A stretch of 60,000 nucleotides of DNA from Adiantum capillus-veneris (GCA_014529385.2 CM043951.1:110693469-110753468); one strand, 5' to 3'; positions 10,731-21,852 are shown, counted from the stretch's first letter. Made by a program: numbers and translations. The notes: generated by a model from the sequence alone, not told the origin.

Positions 10731-11168
10731 AGACATCATATAGGGTAAAGGGGCCAATAAAAAACCAGGTCCCTGTGAAGGGACCCTGCCCCCCCCCCCC
10801 CCCCCCCCCCCCTACTTTATCTTCTTTAAGACCCAGAGATAGGACACAAGTTCCTCCATGGTGGGATGGTTTGAAATGAAATCATCGTCGTCAGATCTGG
10901 GTTCAAGCCTTGTTGAGCGCTTTGTCTCATATTGTACCCCAGGCACAGCTTCCCATTCACACTCAATTTTGATACACACAAAAATTTTGCCATTGTCGTG
11001 CGTTGCCCTCGGAGCTCCAATCATGGCGCAATTTTTACTACGGGTAGGTGTTGCTCCGCTCTTTCGTTTGCACCCATTTAGCTTGCAAACAAAGCATTCA
11101 GCCACTGGCAATTTGCTTTGCGGCTTAGATGGCCCTAAGTTGGCCCCTTTACCCTACGTATGATGTCT
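10731..11168. mobile_element. Short terminal-inverted-repeat (MITE-like) element
   Basis: The left end, AGACATCATA followed by TAGGGTAAAGGGGCCAA (10731-10757), is the reverse complement of 11140-11168, apart from two extra bases (CG) on the right. The inner 17 bases match perfectly. The roughly 440-bp body includes a 24-base C run (10789-10812) and no transposase. I found no flanking target duplication, so the true ends and the superfamily are unknown. Confidence 0.75.
10789..10812. repeat. C24 homopolymer
   Basis: Uninterrupted run of 24 cytosines inside the TIR element. Its length may be affected by sequencing. Confidence 0.95.
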
Positions 11169-11791
11169 GAAGGCCATTTTAGAGGCTAGGACTAACATCA
11201 GAGCTTGCAAGAGTGTTCATCACCACAAAACAAGAGTAGAGACCAAGTTTTAGCCAATTTGGATCATCTTTGACTTAGATAACCTCCCAGAGTAGCTGAC
11301 AAAACTACGACAGAATTAGGGGTGATAGACCTGCCAAGGGGTTTTAGAATCACAAAGTAGAACTTGGGGTGAATAGAGCATATCAAGGAGAGTCTAAACC
11401 AAAAGTTTGGGCCAATTCTTAGCATAGAGACATCATATATATATATATGAAGTTTCCAGGCATAGATAAGAGCCAGACAGAGGTTTTAACCAGCAAAGAA
11501 CCTTCCTTGTGACCCTTGGATCCCATCTATCTTTTTAGATTAGTGCATAAAACTCACATAGGGAATCAAGTCCTTATATACAGTTGTTTGGTTGGGATTA
11601 ACCCTCTAGTTATACCACTAACATTGTAGAGTACTAAAGTGAGAATCGCTATTTTGACAAAGAATTGTAGAGTCAAAAGTTTTGTATAGATAGCCAAAAC
11701 CAAGGATCCTGCAAGTTGGTGATCATTTTGGAGTGCAAAATACTTTACAAGTTTGGAAAGCAGTTTGAAAGCAAGTTAGAGCAAAGAGCGG
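11169..11791. other. Noncoding DNA upstream of gypsy gag
   Basis: No gene is visible. It is where a 5' LTR or leader of the following gypsy element would be expected, but I find no match to the proposed 3' LTR at 24635-25136. A short (AT)n lies near 11438. Confidence 0.45.
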
Positions 11792-12019
11792 TTGCAAGCA
11801 GACTTCTCAGGTAAGAGGTTTGGGTTGATAGTTGTTTGTGTGAAAGATTTGATGAATTTGAGATCCGGTAGATGTCTTCAAAGAGATTGGAGAGTGGTAG
11901 GAGATCAAGTTAGCTTAGTGTCAATAGAAGAGAGTGTGAACCAAGCAAGGAGAGATCTGTTAGCACCAATCATAGAAGAGGATAGTGATATTGACACCTC
12001 TTCCGACAAATCATATTAG
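11792..12019 (+). other. Short ORF at start of gag region
   Basis: A 75-codon ORF (MQADFSGKRFGLIV start) with an acidic end. I recognise no domain. It could be an N-terminal piece of the gypsy gag or chance. Confidence 0.3.
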
Positions 12020-12438
12020 TGTATGGCTAACCAACAACTTGAAGGCTTCCAATAGCAAGGGACTATGGGGGATAGCACCTCCCAAAAACCCTTAAACACA
12101 GCAAAATACACGATAATCTTCCTAAAGGCAACAAACGCCCATGGAGCCCTAGTGTATGCTGGGATGTTTGAGGACGTCAATGCATTTGTATTGAAGAACG
12201 GCCAGCTAGAGGATTAGCAGTAATCCTAGTAAACGATGATAGTGATAGGTTCCCGATGAAGAGGGAAACCACTACCTCATTGTCAAAGACCCAAAAAATT
12301 ACAATCGGTACGGAGACAACGTAGCAAAAGGGAAGATGGTTATGGAGATCCAAGAATTGCCTCCTAAACTCAACCTTCTTAGAGCCTTCTACATTCATGC
12401 CAAGAGAGAAGTGAGAGTGGCTACAATTCACAAAAATA

Positions 12439-12711
12439 TTGGGATTTAGAAGAACGGGGATGGGAGAGTCATCTCTTACTACCATTTGTGTGAAACCCCA
12501 TGTGAATAAATTAAGCAAAGACAAAGTCTTGTACTTGTTTTCATATGATTCTACAACTGGAACCCATATCATTTTTGTTGATAAGTACGGACGAGAATAC
12601 GAGCCAATTATCCTAGAAGATGTAGGGAGAGTGATAACACTAGAACTGTTGGCACAAGCTTTTGAAGAGAAGCAAAATCCCATGGATACCCTTAGGAAAA
12701 TCCCTTCTTAA
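12439..12711 (+). pseudogene. Unrecognised ORF, possible gag N-terminal region
   Basis: A 90-codon ORF (for example VLYLFSYDSTTGTHIIFVDK) with protein-like composition. The frame continues upstream to about 12190 with stops. I recognise no family. Its position 5' of the capsid segment suggests an N-terminal part of the gypsy gag, but a separate gene fragment is possible. Confidence 0.35.
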
Positions 12712-13169
12712 ATGATTATGACACCACATCGCAATCAAATAGACAGCCATTGCCCAACCCTAAGAATTCACAAACCTCACCACTATCATTTCAAGCATGG
12801 CTCGAGCGAATTGCAACACCAAAACTAAACACAAAAGGGGATGGATATCAAGCCATGTCAAGGCTAGAAGCACCACCAATATCACCACTCCATCAGCAAT
12901 ACAAAGATGAGAGTAGAACAAGAATTTCAAATCCGACCAAGACTAAAGCACCACATCGAGAATGAGAATGAGCAAAGGAACGACCACTTGCTAGACCAAT
13001 TAAGAATTATGGATTAGGAGCATCCCTAGGTGAGGAACACGTACCATATCCTAAGCCAGAAAGAGCTCATAGAGGAGGAATGGGGGATCCAATGCTTAAT
13101 TTGATGAGTCACCATAGGATCAGACCATCTCAAGTCTAAAAATGTGTTAACAAGGAATATTCCAAAAAT

Positions 13170-13805
13170 AGGGATCCGAGGGATCACGTGGAATCATTTA
13201 TGCGTGTCATTGGAGCTGAGGAAGTCTTAGAATTTCCCACACAGTTTGCATGATTTGGACTCACCTTGGAGGAAGATGCAACCACCTGGTTTGATTCAAT
13301 TGAGAGAAGGGATTTCGAGACCATACAAGAGCTATTTGATGAATTTGTGGAGGAATTTTCTCAAAGAGGGATAGCTCACAATACAGTCTCGCAAATCCAT
13401 AAGTTCAAGCAAAAAGAGGGAGAATTGGTTAGAAAAGCAGCTTTAAGGCTGCAACACTACGTGAAGTTTTATCTGGTTGAAGAATTGCCAACCCAGTCAA
13501 GGCTAATGCTCATTTTTATCCAGGGACTTAGGAATGTGGACCTTCAGAAGGATCTGCATATGAAAAAGAGCTCAACTCTAAATGTGTTGACCAAAGAATC
13601 CCTATACCTAGTAGACAATTGTGTTGTCTCCAAGGAAGGTGACTATAAAGACTTAGATGATGATTTGTCATCACAGCATAGTAGAATTAAGTCCACAAAA
13701 TTAGCACAAAAGAGTGAGGCAGATGTAAGTCAAGAGCAACTTATTGAAGAAGTGCTCAAAAGGATAAGCCCATTTGTTAAGCCACAGGCTAAGCAACCTA
13801 AGTAG
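13170..13805 (+). pseudogene. Gypsy gag (capsid) region
   Basis: The reading runs from RDHVESFMRVIGAEEV through a TGA near 13250 into the ORF that starts at 13266. The tract ATTWFDSIERRDFETIQELF followed by FVEEFSQRG matches the Retrotrans_gag capsid domain: Trp in the A-x-x-W-F/Y core, then an F-x-x-x-F segment. The end (13700-13805) is charged and leads towards the zinc knuckles. The TGA fits a decayed CGA codon. This is the structural protein that packages element RNA. Confidence 0.8.
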
Positions 13806-13880
13806 TGTGCCATCAAACAATATGCAAGAGAGCAACAATATGCCCCACCAACCCAAGTAGCACCTCCTCAAGTACCACCA

Positions 13881-14108
13881 ATGCCTATGTATACATCAGG
13901 AAATTTGGCAAGGCTAGTAGGGGTTGAACGGCCACAACCAGTTTTGGGGCAACAACCACCTCTCCCAAGAGCAAGACCAGTAGGAATTAAATATGCACCC
14001 ACTATAGAAGAACTAGAGGAACAAGCCTTAGTGCCTATGTTCGCATATTACGAAGAGCTAAGTGGATACATGGCTTATTCAACATATTATCCACCCGAAG
14101 AGCCGTAA
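13881..14108 (+). pseudogene. Proline-rich gag linker
   Basis: This 75-codon ORF is rich in Pro and Gln (GQQPPLPRARPVG) and lies between the capsid segment and the zinc knuckles, where gag proteins often have a flexible linker. No domain is recognised. Confidence 0.45.
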
Positions 14109-14294
14109 GCGCCAAAACCTGGAGCATGATTGGGAATGTTGGACCAAAAAGAGCAGCTCATGCTACATGAGAAGGCAGATATAGCTTAGATGAGAGAACA
14201 TTATTGTTCATAGAAAATGGTGGCTTAATAAGACAAAGGCCTACCTATCAACAAAGAGGGGACTCTAGGAGTGCCTCCACAACCATTAGGACCG

Positions 14295-14404
14295 TGCTAC
14301 AAGTGCGGTGGTGACCCCCTTATGATAGATTGTCCTCTACAGAGGTCATTAAAGTGAATGTATAATGTCCAAATTGTGGTATCACTCATTTGATTAATGA
14401 TTGC
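14295..14404 (+). pseudogene. Two zinc knuckles of gypsy gag, shortened spacing
   Basis: 14295-14333 encodes CYKCGGDPLMIDC and 14366-14404 encodes CPNCGITHLINDC. Both have CX2CX3(H)X4C spacing, one residue shorter than the usual CX2CX4HX4C; the first has Pro where His is expected. They lie in different frames, so a frameshift separates them. They would be the nucleocapsid RNA-binding part. Confidence 0.7.
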
Positions 14405-14612
14405 CCAAAAAACCCAAATAAAACGGTGAAAAAAAATGTTAAACATATTAGAGGCAATCTCGTCAAGTGGTGGTTCTGAAATTGAAATGGTGATACCTGT
14501 ACAAGTTGTCACAAGAGCGCAAGCTCAAAAAGCAATGAAAAAACCAATAATTCAGGAACCTAGAACAGATGTTCTTAGTATTGAACAAAAAAGTCAATGA
14601 AACACTTGGAAG

Positions 14613-14663
14613 GCTAGGAAAGCATGCATGAAAGCTAGGAAAGCATGCATGAAAGCTAGGAAG
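14613..14663 (+). repeat. 21-bp tandem repeats in gag C-terminal region
   Basis: Two full copies of a 21-bp unit beginning GCTAGGAAAG plus a partial third copy. The unit length keeps the frame. Confidence 0.85.
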
Positions 14664-14908
14664 GACGTGAACGGAAAGCCCTAGTTGAGGTGCTAAAACA
14701 AACCAGGGACATATTAAAATGACTTGAGAATCAAACTAGTCTTAGGTTGGAAATCCCAAATTTCATAGAGCCTGAGAAGAATGAGGAACAAAAAAGTGCA
14801 AGTTCGGGAGGATCCATACTAGTTGAAAAAGTGAATGAACCTCTAGACGCACTTATGAAAGCTTATGAGGCACGGATTAAGAATAACCAGGCTTAGGAAC
14901 AAAGATGG

Positions 14909-15277
14909 ATGGCATACCCATATGCTGAGTTGGAAAAGCAAAGATTGGAGATGTGTCAGAAGATGATCCAAATGGCCCAAGCTTTGTTAGAGCCACCGAC
15001 AAGAAAACCAGAGGGTTGGATAGAGGTTCCAGCTCCAACACCAGTGGTCCCACCAAGACACGAGCGTGAAAAGATAACTGAGATTCCCAAAGCTGAATTA
15101 GAACCCGCAAAGTTAATCAAAAATCCAAGAGTAGTGATGAATACCATAGATAAGATATTTTATGGTTTCCATCCTATGATACCTGAGATATACAGAGAAG
15201 ACGACGACTTAGATGAACTTTGGAAACAAATACGAGAAGAAAATGAAGCCAATGAGCTAAGTCCAAGAGTTAACTAG
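14909..15277 (+). pseudogene. Unrecognised ORF at gag/pol boundary
   Basis: A 122-codon ORF (MAYPYAELEKQRLEM start) that is charged and proline-rich, ending EENEANELSPRVN. Helix-like composition at the N-terminus is followed by a Pro-rich linker. It is in line with the preceding gag pieces and is probably the end of the gag or the region before protease. No DTG/DSG protease motif is seen downstream. Confidence 0.45.
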
Positions 15278-15420
15278 ACCAGTAAAGGGAGGGATATCCT
15301 TCTTCCTCCTATTGAGGAATTTGAGGCAGGAGCTCAAGTAGATCTAGATATTCACTCATATTGGGCGAATAAAGGATCTCTAAGATCTTTGGATAGCCAA
15401 CCTTGATCTCTGAGAACCTT

Positions 15421-15560
15421 GCCCTCTTACATGGGAGAGTATGAAGCAAAGTCTGATGTAAAAGCAATCCCATCACAAAGGTGATGGGATTGCCCTCTTA
15501 CATGGGAGAGTATGAAGCAAAGTCTGATGTAAAAGCAATCCCATCACAAAGGTGATGGAT
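15421..15560 (+). repeat. 71-bp tandem duplication
   Basis: The segment starting GCCCTCTTAC at 15421 recurs at 15492, almost identical, giving a period of 71 bp. Confidence 0.92.
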
Positions 15561-15720
15561 TTTAAATGATTGATATACATATTGTATACATCTATGACTT
15601 GCACCATTACGCTAGTTGAGCTTCTCTAAATACAACCAAACATGTAGGTGACAGTTGAAAAAGAAGAAGATAAGGGAGATTCAAGCTATGGAAATCTTGA
15701 GGGCTATGAGAGAAATTGGT

Positions 15721-15818
<98 letters not shown>

Positions 15819-16149
15819 TACATCACCAAGACTCTCTAATAATTCTCAAAGCACGGAGAAGACTCTACCATACACACACCAAGGTAATGTTTTCTTGTTC
15901 TCTTTATGCTATTGCATTTGATTGAAAGTGATTTGCCTTTCATGATTACTTAAATTCATGTTTAAACTCTTACAAGTAAGCCTCTCCCTTGTTTGCTTGG
16001 GAAGAGGAACAACTTCTTAATTTTATTGTCTCTTTTTTTAATTATGGTTCATTACTAGTCACATAACTAACCACATTGTGTAGAAAAGTGTTTCAACATA
16101 TCTTTGTTTTCCTCTTTCTCTTTGCCTCTCTACACCTGCAGCTTTAAGT
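15561..16149. other. Noncoding DNA with a long microsatellite
   Basis: No gene is seen; the only structure is the (GT)n(GA)n tract at 15722-15816. The gypsy coding sequence stops before this point. Confidence 0.6.
15722..15816. repeat. Compound (GT)n(GA)n microsatellite
   Basis: About 29 GT units are followed by about 17 GA units. ORFs read through this tract are artefacts. Confidence 0.97.
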
Positions 16150-16420
16150 CCATTGAGGATGAGGTCTTCTGGTTTTCTTGCCTTGCTAGAAGAGATTCCA
16201 ATAATGGAGGTCTACCATCAGCCCCTTGGCTGGACACGACATGATTTTGTGACCACCATCCTTGGCCATCTACATCATGAAGTTGTTAACTAGCTCCATG
16301 AGCGTAGTTAAATTGGCATTTATGGTGGCTGCCAAATTATTTTCCATTTGGTAATCCATCACTTTCCTCAACCCGCACATCCTCCATGGCCACATCCGTA
16401 CCTGCAAGTGAAGCGGTGTT
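16150..16420 (-). pseudogene. Possible LTR-element gag fragment
   Basis: On the minus strand a frame reads VMDYQMENNLAATINANLTT with coiled-coil-like spacing, then MELVNNFM and a stop. This is the kind of sequence found at the N-terminus of some gypsy gags. It lies downstream, on the same strand, of the LTR and PBS at 16881-17050, which supports an LTR-element origin. Evidence is thin. Confidence 0.35.
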
Positions 16421-16880
16421 GAAAACAAATCTACGATTCATCAAAAGCACTTAATTGGACAAAATCTCTTGTGCTTGAACTTCAAAAATTTCTACAAAAT
16501 ATAAAATTTCAAATTTTCGAATTAACTTTGCTTACCATCTTTGGAAGTCGCTTGAAGCCTGTGACGTACTAGCCCACAAGATCTCCAAGCTTCTCTAGAA
16601 TCTCAAAAGTGAGGCAATCCCCTACTCGGCAGGAAAATCCATTTGAAGAGGATGGCCAAAAGCTTTTTTGGAATTAAATCCCTAAAGGAGGCACCAACAT
16701 GTGAAAAAAGTCAAAAATAACAAAGCTATGGTGTGTAAAATAGAAATAGTAGAACATCAACAAGACATAATGTTTGCACAATCTCCTCTATTGGCTTCTT
16801 CTCCTCTGCTAGGGATGCTTCTTTCCTATGTTGCATGTGCATACAAAACCATGCAAAGTCGCTGCTTATCTTGACCATAT

Positions 16881-17050
16881 ATCTGATACCATTGAAAGGC
16901 CACATGTCTTGTGGGTGGGTGATGACATATACTCCTTATAGCCAACCCCTCCTAGCTTTATAGCCCTGACCTAGGGAGAGCCCCCTATGCGATCATCCAT
17001 GTGGCTGTGCCACTGGGCCATGCCCACTAGCTAGAGCCTTTGTCCTAACA
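16881..17050 (-). repeat. Short LTR remnant with Met-tRNA primer-binding site
   Basis: On the minus strand a segment from 17050 (TGTTAGGACA) to 16893 (TTTCA) is followed one base later by TGGTATCAGA (16891-16882), the first ten bases of an initiator-Met PBS. That makes a roughly 158-bp LTR candidate containing two TATAA-like words. No partner LTR was found, so this is a solo end or a decayed TRIM-like element. Confidence 0.55.
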
Positions 17051-17089
17051 AGAAGAAAGACATGAAATAGAAAGAGAGGAAGAAAATTG

Positions 17090-17530
17090 TAGAGCATCTT
17101 ATGTCCCTTGTATAGACTAAACCTCTACATCAAAATTGAGTCCTTGTGATGTCAGCTGATTGAAGATAAGATTGGATTCATTCAAGTGTTCAAAAACGGT
17201 GCTACCTTCTTTCATACAACATTTAAACAACTTCTTCATCAAGTAAACCTTATTGCTTGCTCTCATATGTACTACACAACTTCTCGTATAATGCATTAGA
17301 AGTAGCTACACAATAGTAGTGAAATGCACTAACTTTGCAAGATGTAAACAAATAGTGGATCTAGCTTTAGCATCAAGTGGTTCCACTGGGCATATACGTA
17401 ACCATCACCCTCTTGGAATTCCAAAAATAGCTCCAATTGACCTTTGTAGATCAAAACATCTTGAATTTTCTCCTTCCAGATACTAAAATTTGTGCCATCA
17501 AACTCTAAATTATGTTATCAATGTCCCTCG
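17090..17530 (-). pseudogene. Copia gag fragment
   Basis: On the minus strand the translation reads FDGTNFSIWKEKIQDVLI, then ATSNALYEKLCSTYESK, each with stops and frame changes between them. These are diagnostic of the copia gag N-terminus (the W-x-x-x-I/M segment and the A-L-W-x-x-L-x-x-x-Y segment). The fragment stops near the LTR remnant at 17050, which may have inserted into it. It is unrelated in strand and type to the surrounding gypsy element. Confidence 0.7.
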
Positions 17531-18432
17531 CAGAACTAGAAGAGATAATTTCCAAGTGTCAAACTTTATTGCAAAATTCTAGGAATTATTTGACAGAGTT
17601 TCCCCATTAAAATGAGAAAAATCTCAAGCTAAAATGAGCATAAAAGCATCAAAAACATTGAACGTAGGCATAAAGGGTAGCCACTAACTAGAAATGCATG
17701 TAACTGATCAATCTTTGACCATACATGACTGCTAACATGGCATATCCTTTATACATGTCATATGGTGAGACCTTGTAAAAAGGAGTACTCCAACATCTTG
17801 TATGACCAAACGGACATTCGAGAATCCCCCAGCTCTGTAAAACCTCATCACCACTCTCCAAAGACTCGGCAAATGACTCAAGACTATGGTCATGCTCAAC
17901 CAATGACCATCTACTGATCAAGTCTAAAAAATGATCAGGAATGTAGTGAATTCCTATATGGCTCCACAATCAATGTACTAGGTAGTATCTGCAACTCAAT
18001 ATAAATGTAACAAAGTGACCATCGGTATGTAGTAGGATCTACGTATAAACAAGCGCTAGTAGAGATCCTAGCAAAATAGTCCCTGCAAGGATAAACGCTC
18101 TGAAAGGAGCTTGATCACATTCAAGATTGCAAACACATAACCATATGTATAAGCCTCCCACAAAAGATGTAAAATATGCCTCAAAACATTGAAATTACCA
18201 AACATGGAATCTATAACTTGTCCTTGTAAACCTATACCTGTAAGCATGTAAAACCCCCTGGGGCTCCACCTTAAAATATGTTACTATAGTATGTGAGTTC
18301 ATCAAGAGTGTTTTTTAATTTCAAGAAAGATACACGCTCACATCAGTAGAAGGGGTTTTAAAACTCACTTTTGGAAAAAAAACCTACAAGTTTCAAAGAA
18401 AGAGGGGTGGATAGGGATCACTTTTAAATCTA
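17531..18432. other. Unassigned DNA between copia gag debris and gypsy RT
   Basis: A 93-codon minus-strand ORF (17688-17969) has protein-like composition but no family I recognise. The rest shows no coding signal. It belongs to the interruption between gypsy gag and RT. Confidence 0.4.
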
Positions 18433-18900
18433 GTAATGACATTTGGTCTTTGCAATGCTCCATAGCATTTCAATGTTGTATGATGGAAATATTCAGTGAA
18501 TTCCTACACAAGTTTCTAGCCATCTTCATGGATGATTTTATAGTCTTTTCTAAGGAAGTGATGCATTTATTATTCCTAGAAATGGTCTTTGAAAGATGCA
18601 CAAAAAAAAAGGTTGAATCCATTCAAGTGAGTCTTCATGGTCTAGAAAGGTCATCTTCTAGGACATATTGTGTCTCAAAATGGTATTGAGATGGCCAATG
18701 ATAAGGTGAAATGTGTCCAACAAGCTAAGGCACCCAAAACTGTGTTTAAATGAAGTTCATTCTTGGGCTATATCAACTTGTACAGAAGGTTCATTCATAT
18801 GTTTGCAACCAAAGCCCTACCTTTATATGAGCTCACTAAGAAAAGCAATAAGTTTATTTGGACCACTAAGTGTGAGGAAAGTTTCCAGTGTCTGAAAAAT
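18433..18900 (+). pseudogene. Gypsy reverse transcriptase, C-terminal half
   Basis: The homology starts abruptly at MTFGLCNAP, where full RTs read MPFGLCNAPATFQ, so the N-terminal half of RT is gone. The catalytic box is FMDDFIVFS (YxDD-type, with Phe for Tyr). It continues as LGYINLYRRFI and ATKALPLYELTKK, which is the RT thumb/connection of Ty3/gypsy, with at least two frame changes between 18600 and 18760. It polymerised element cDNA in the intact ancestor. Confidence 0.87.
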
Positions 18901-19394
18901 GCGATTATCAGCAAATGAGTCCTTCAACACCGAACTGGGATGTTGTTTTTCATGTCCATGTGGATGCTTCAGGATTGGCAATGGGGACCAACTTGGTGGA
19001 AAGATCAACTACCCAATTTATTTGCCAGACGTAGGTTCAGTATTGTTGAACAAGGATACACCACTACGAATTTAGACACGATCTACTGGGAAAACTATTT
19101 CATTTTTATGTGGATCATCAGGCATTATTGTTTTTGATCAACAAAGTCATTATTCAGGGCAAACTGATTTGCTGGATGATGTCCCTGATGGAATTCAAAT
19201 TTCGCATTTTCCACAAACCTGATAAGGCACATTATGCAGCTGACTTTCTTTCCAGAAGCACTGTAGGTTATTCTGAGATATCCCTGAGAGATGATTCAGT
19301 GGATGCTAAGTTATTCCAAGTTTCAGCTGAAGAAAATTCAGATCCAGGATGGCAAGAAGTAGAAAGGGGGATTCCCAGACACTTGGTCTCATAA
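18901..19394 (+). pseudogene. Gypsy RNase H region
   Basis: The first Asp motif is in VHVDASGLAMG (about 18955-18990), read in a different frame from the later DHQALLFLINK segment (about 19112-19150) and FRIFHKPDKAHYAADFLSR (about 19200-19260). These are the beginning and end of the Ty3/gypsy RNase H. Frameshifts and stops separate them. Confidence 0.83.
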
Positions 19395-19589
19395 TCAGAA
19401 GAAGGCATTGATTGTCAAAAGTTTGAAGTTTACTCTTATTGGGGGTTTATTGTATAGGTTGGGTGTGGAGGTGTTCTCCAAAGATGTGTACCAATGCATG
19501 GAAGAATGTAGGTCATTACTGAAGCCCATAGTGGTGATTGAGGAGGTTACTTTTTAGCTAACATCATTTATAAGAAAATATTGCAAGGA

Positions 19590-20400
19590 GGACTATGGTG
19601 GAAAACTATGATAGCTAATGTTACGGCATTTTGCAAAACTTGTGATGCATGCCAAAGAATGGACAGACCTACAACAACAGATTTGACTCCTCTCACTCCA
19701 ATACAACCTTTGGGGGTATTTATGAAATGGGGTCTAGATTTTTATGGGGGCATTTAAGAAAGTCACTCCTAGAAAGAATCGATACATTTTAATGGCTACC
19801 TGTTATGATAGCAAATGGGTGGAGGCCAAGTCTCTTCCGGATAATGCTGTTAAATCTACTGCTATTTTCATTTTTGAAAATATCATACATCGGTATGACT
19901 TCCCTAACAAAACTGTATCTGAACAGGGTACACATTTCATTAATGATACTATGAAAATATTGATGGACATGCTTTTAGTCAAACATAGAAAATCCTCTCC
20001 ATATTATCCTTGATGCAATGGTCAAGTAGAGAGAAGTAATAAAACCATTAAGAATATTTTGACAAAGATAGTTCATAAGGAGCCACACCAGTGGGATGCT
20101 AAACTTCAGACTGCTTTATGGGCATACCAAACAGCTTATAAGGTTACCAGTAGAATGACACCGTTCCCAATGGTATATGGAAAAAACGCAGTCATGCCAA
20201 TGGAGTTTATTATTCCCACTCTCAAACTTGTAGTGGAGCATGGCATGGAATTCAATCACAATCTTCAACAGAGATTGGAAGAATTGCTACGACTGGATGA
20301 GTTAAGGCAACAGGCAATGTTGAAACAAGAGGTGGTTCCACAGCAAAGGAAGCACTGGCATGACAGTAGAATCAAAGTCAGAGAATTTTAGAGAGGAGAT
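19590..20400 (+). pseudogene. Gypsy integrase
   Basis: The end of the zinc-binding region is visible as FCKTCDACQRM (about 19630-19665). The core reads WGLDFYGG (first Asp), then the frame of 19744-20013 with SEQGTHF at the place of the usual SDxGxxF motif, so the second catalytic Asp is replaced by Glu. A TGA at 20011-20013 follows SSPYYP; the frame then continues with CNGQVERSNKTIK (third acidic residue, Glu) and LWAYQTAYKVTSRMTPF to 20391. The GPYEV-type C-terminal segment follows at 20465-20580. Stops and the Asp to Glu change make it non-functional. Confidence 0.87.
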
Positions 20401-20663
20401 ATGGTTCTACTTTACCAGTCTAAATTGGGACCAAAAAAACCGAACCTCAAGATAGCCTGATGTGGGCCATATGAAGTAGACTGGATGTTCTCCAACAGTA
20501 CAGTCAAACTGCGAGTTCTGTCTGGATCACTATTGCCTGGAGTGTATAATGGGGCCAAATTAAGCTTTACTATTCCAGTAGTGAAGGGGTTCTAGAGAAT
20601 GCTAGTACTGGTCCTTTTGAGACATCGGTACCAATAGGCCAATATGTACCATAAGCAGAGTCT

Positions 20664-21188
20664 TTGAATCTTTTTCATATCATGCCAATAATAACATCAC
20701 TTCTAGAGACAATAGATATTCAGGACCAGACACATCCCAACTCAGTCTTAGGTAACGGTCCAAAGGGAATCATTGATCAAATCATTAAGGGATTATGTCA
20801 AAAACATTTGGCAGAAGTGACCATGCATGTGTGCCACGTCAAATCCGGTGCACATAAACCAAAAACGGAAAGTAGTGGAGCTTTTATGGTGCGAACCCGT
20901 ATAACAATGAGTCGTGTAAGCATTTTCACGCACAAGTCTCCTACACGACGACTTTCTGTTGTTGCCCATTCACCATCACCAAGCTCCAAGACTCCCACAA
21001 TACTACTTGCAACCTCGTCATTATCTTATGCAACACCTCATCCTGCTCTACCTGACACACCACGCTACGACTTCAAGAATACAAGTGAGTCCTCTTCCTC
21101 TCCACCACGTTCTGTGCCGACACAGTGTATGGCCAGACGAAAGATGTTCAAAAGGATGCAAGAGCAAATGGATGAAGCTACACAGTGA
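20664..21188 (+). pseudogene. Accessory ORF A, Ser/Pro/Thr-rich, unrecognised
   Basis: A 174-codon ORF beginning about 85 bp after the last integrase-like residues. The N-terminal third has mixed composition. The centre and end are Ser/Pro/Thr-rich (SPSPSSKTP, SESSSSPPRS), and it ends with a basic, helix-prone segment (MARRKMFKRMQEQMDEATQ). I recognise no family. It lies between integrase and the 3' LTR, the place where some plant gypsy lineages carry extra ORFs. It may be one long ORF with the next four entries, now broken. Confidence 0.5.
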
Positions 21189-21481
21189 TCAAAACTATCA
21201 CAAAATCTCTGCCTTCCATTCAGTACAGTAAGATTCACAAATATGTATTCACAGACCAAGCAATAGAGCTCCTAAAGCTTTGGAATCTGCAGGTAGTGGT
21301 TGCGGCCACAAAACTCGATTTTGATGCAGAAATCATGAAGCAAGTGCTAGATACGTTTGATGTTGACCATGGTACTGCTACTACAGTCAATGGAGTCCAA
21401 TTGCAAGTCACAACTGGTGAAATCTCTTATGCTTTCCAACTACCTCATGAGAAGAAACCGTGTCTAGCTACACCGGAGTAG
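21185..21481 (+). pseudogene. Accessory ORF B, unrecognised globular segment
   Basis: A 98-codon ORF that overlaps the stop of ORF A by four bases (ATGA). It looks globular (YVFTDQAIELLKLWNLQVVV, then DAEIMKQVLDTFDV and SYAFQLPHEKK). Its end is caused by a 65-bp tandem duplication that starts at 21416 and shifts the frame. I know no family match. The overlap suggests either translational coupling or, more likely, a single ancestral frame with a frameshift. Confidence 0.5.
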
Positions 21482-21545
21482 GTGAAATCTCTTATGCTTC
21501 CCAACTACCTCATGAGAAGAAACCGTGTCTAGCTACACTGGAGTA
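21416..21545 (+). repeat. 65-bp tandem duplication inside accessory ORF B
   Basis: 21416-21480 and 21481-21545 are near-identical (two substitutions by eye). A 65-bp period is not a multiple of three, so it breaks the reading frame. Confidence 0.95.
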
Positions 21546-21546
21546 G

Positions 21547-21852
21547 GTCAATACGGTACTGAAGGAAGATGAGCAGGCCAAAAAGAAGAGGAAAGCTCGT
21601 GGACAAGGTGTTCCAGTAGAAACATTGGAATGCCCTTCAGTATATCGTTTTATTGCTAAAGCCATCAGTCTGAAGAACAATCCCACCTACGTCTCTAAAA
21701 AGCTCTTTGCCATGCTACTAGCAAAGCTACTGCACCCTTATGCTCCTATCAATCTCGATCAATTTTTGGCTACCAGTGTGTTGCAGCAAACTGCGAAGCT
21801 GAAATCACAAAATCTGTTCAAAGCTTGGTATGTTTGGCAATTTCTCTATTAG
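21547..21852 (+). pseudogene. Accessory ORF C, unrecognised
   Basis: The frame is open from just after the duplication: a lysine-rich stretch (DEQAKKKRKARGQG), then YRFIAKAISLKNNPTYVSKK and LLHPYAPINLDQFLATS. It is protein-like, with no domain I recognise, and is probably a continuation of ORF B. The basic stretch could be a nuclear localisation signal, which is speculative. Confidence 0.45.

Noticed and set aside
15655-15925. Two ORFs with Cys-Val and Arg-Glu runs
   Set aside because: They read through (GT)n(GA)n and end at once outside it.
16422-16880. Search for tRNA or rRNA genes in noncoding stretches
   Set aside because: No cloverleaf-like or rRNA-like sequence was noticed here or elsewhere; a scan with a covariance model would be needed to exclude it.
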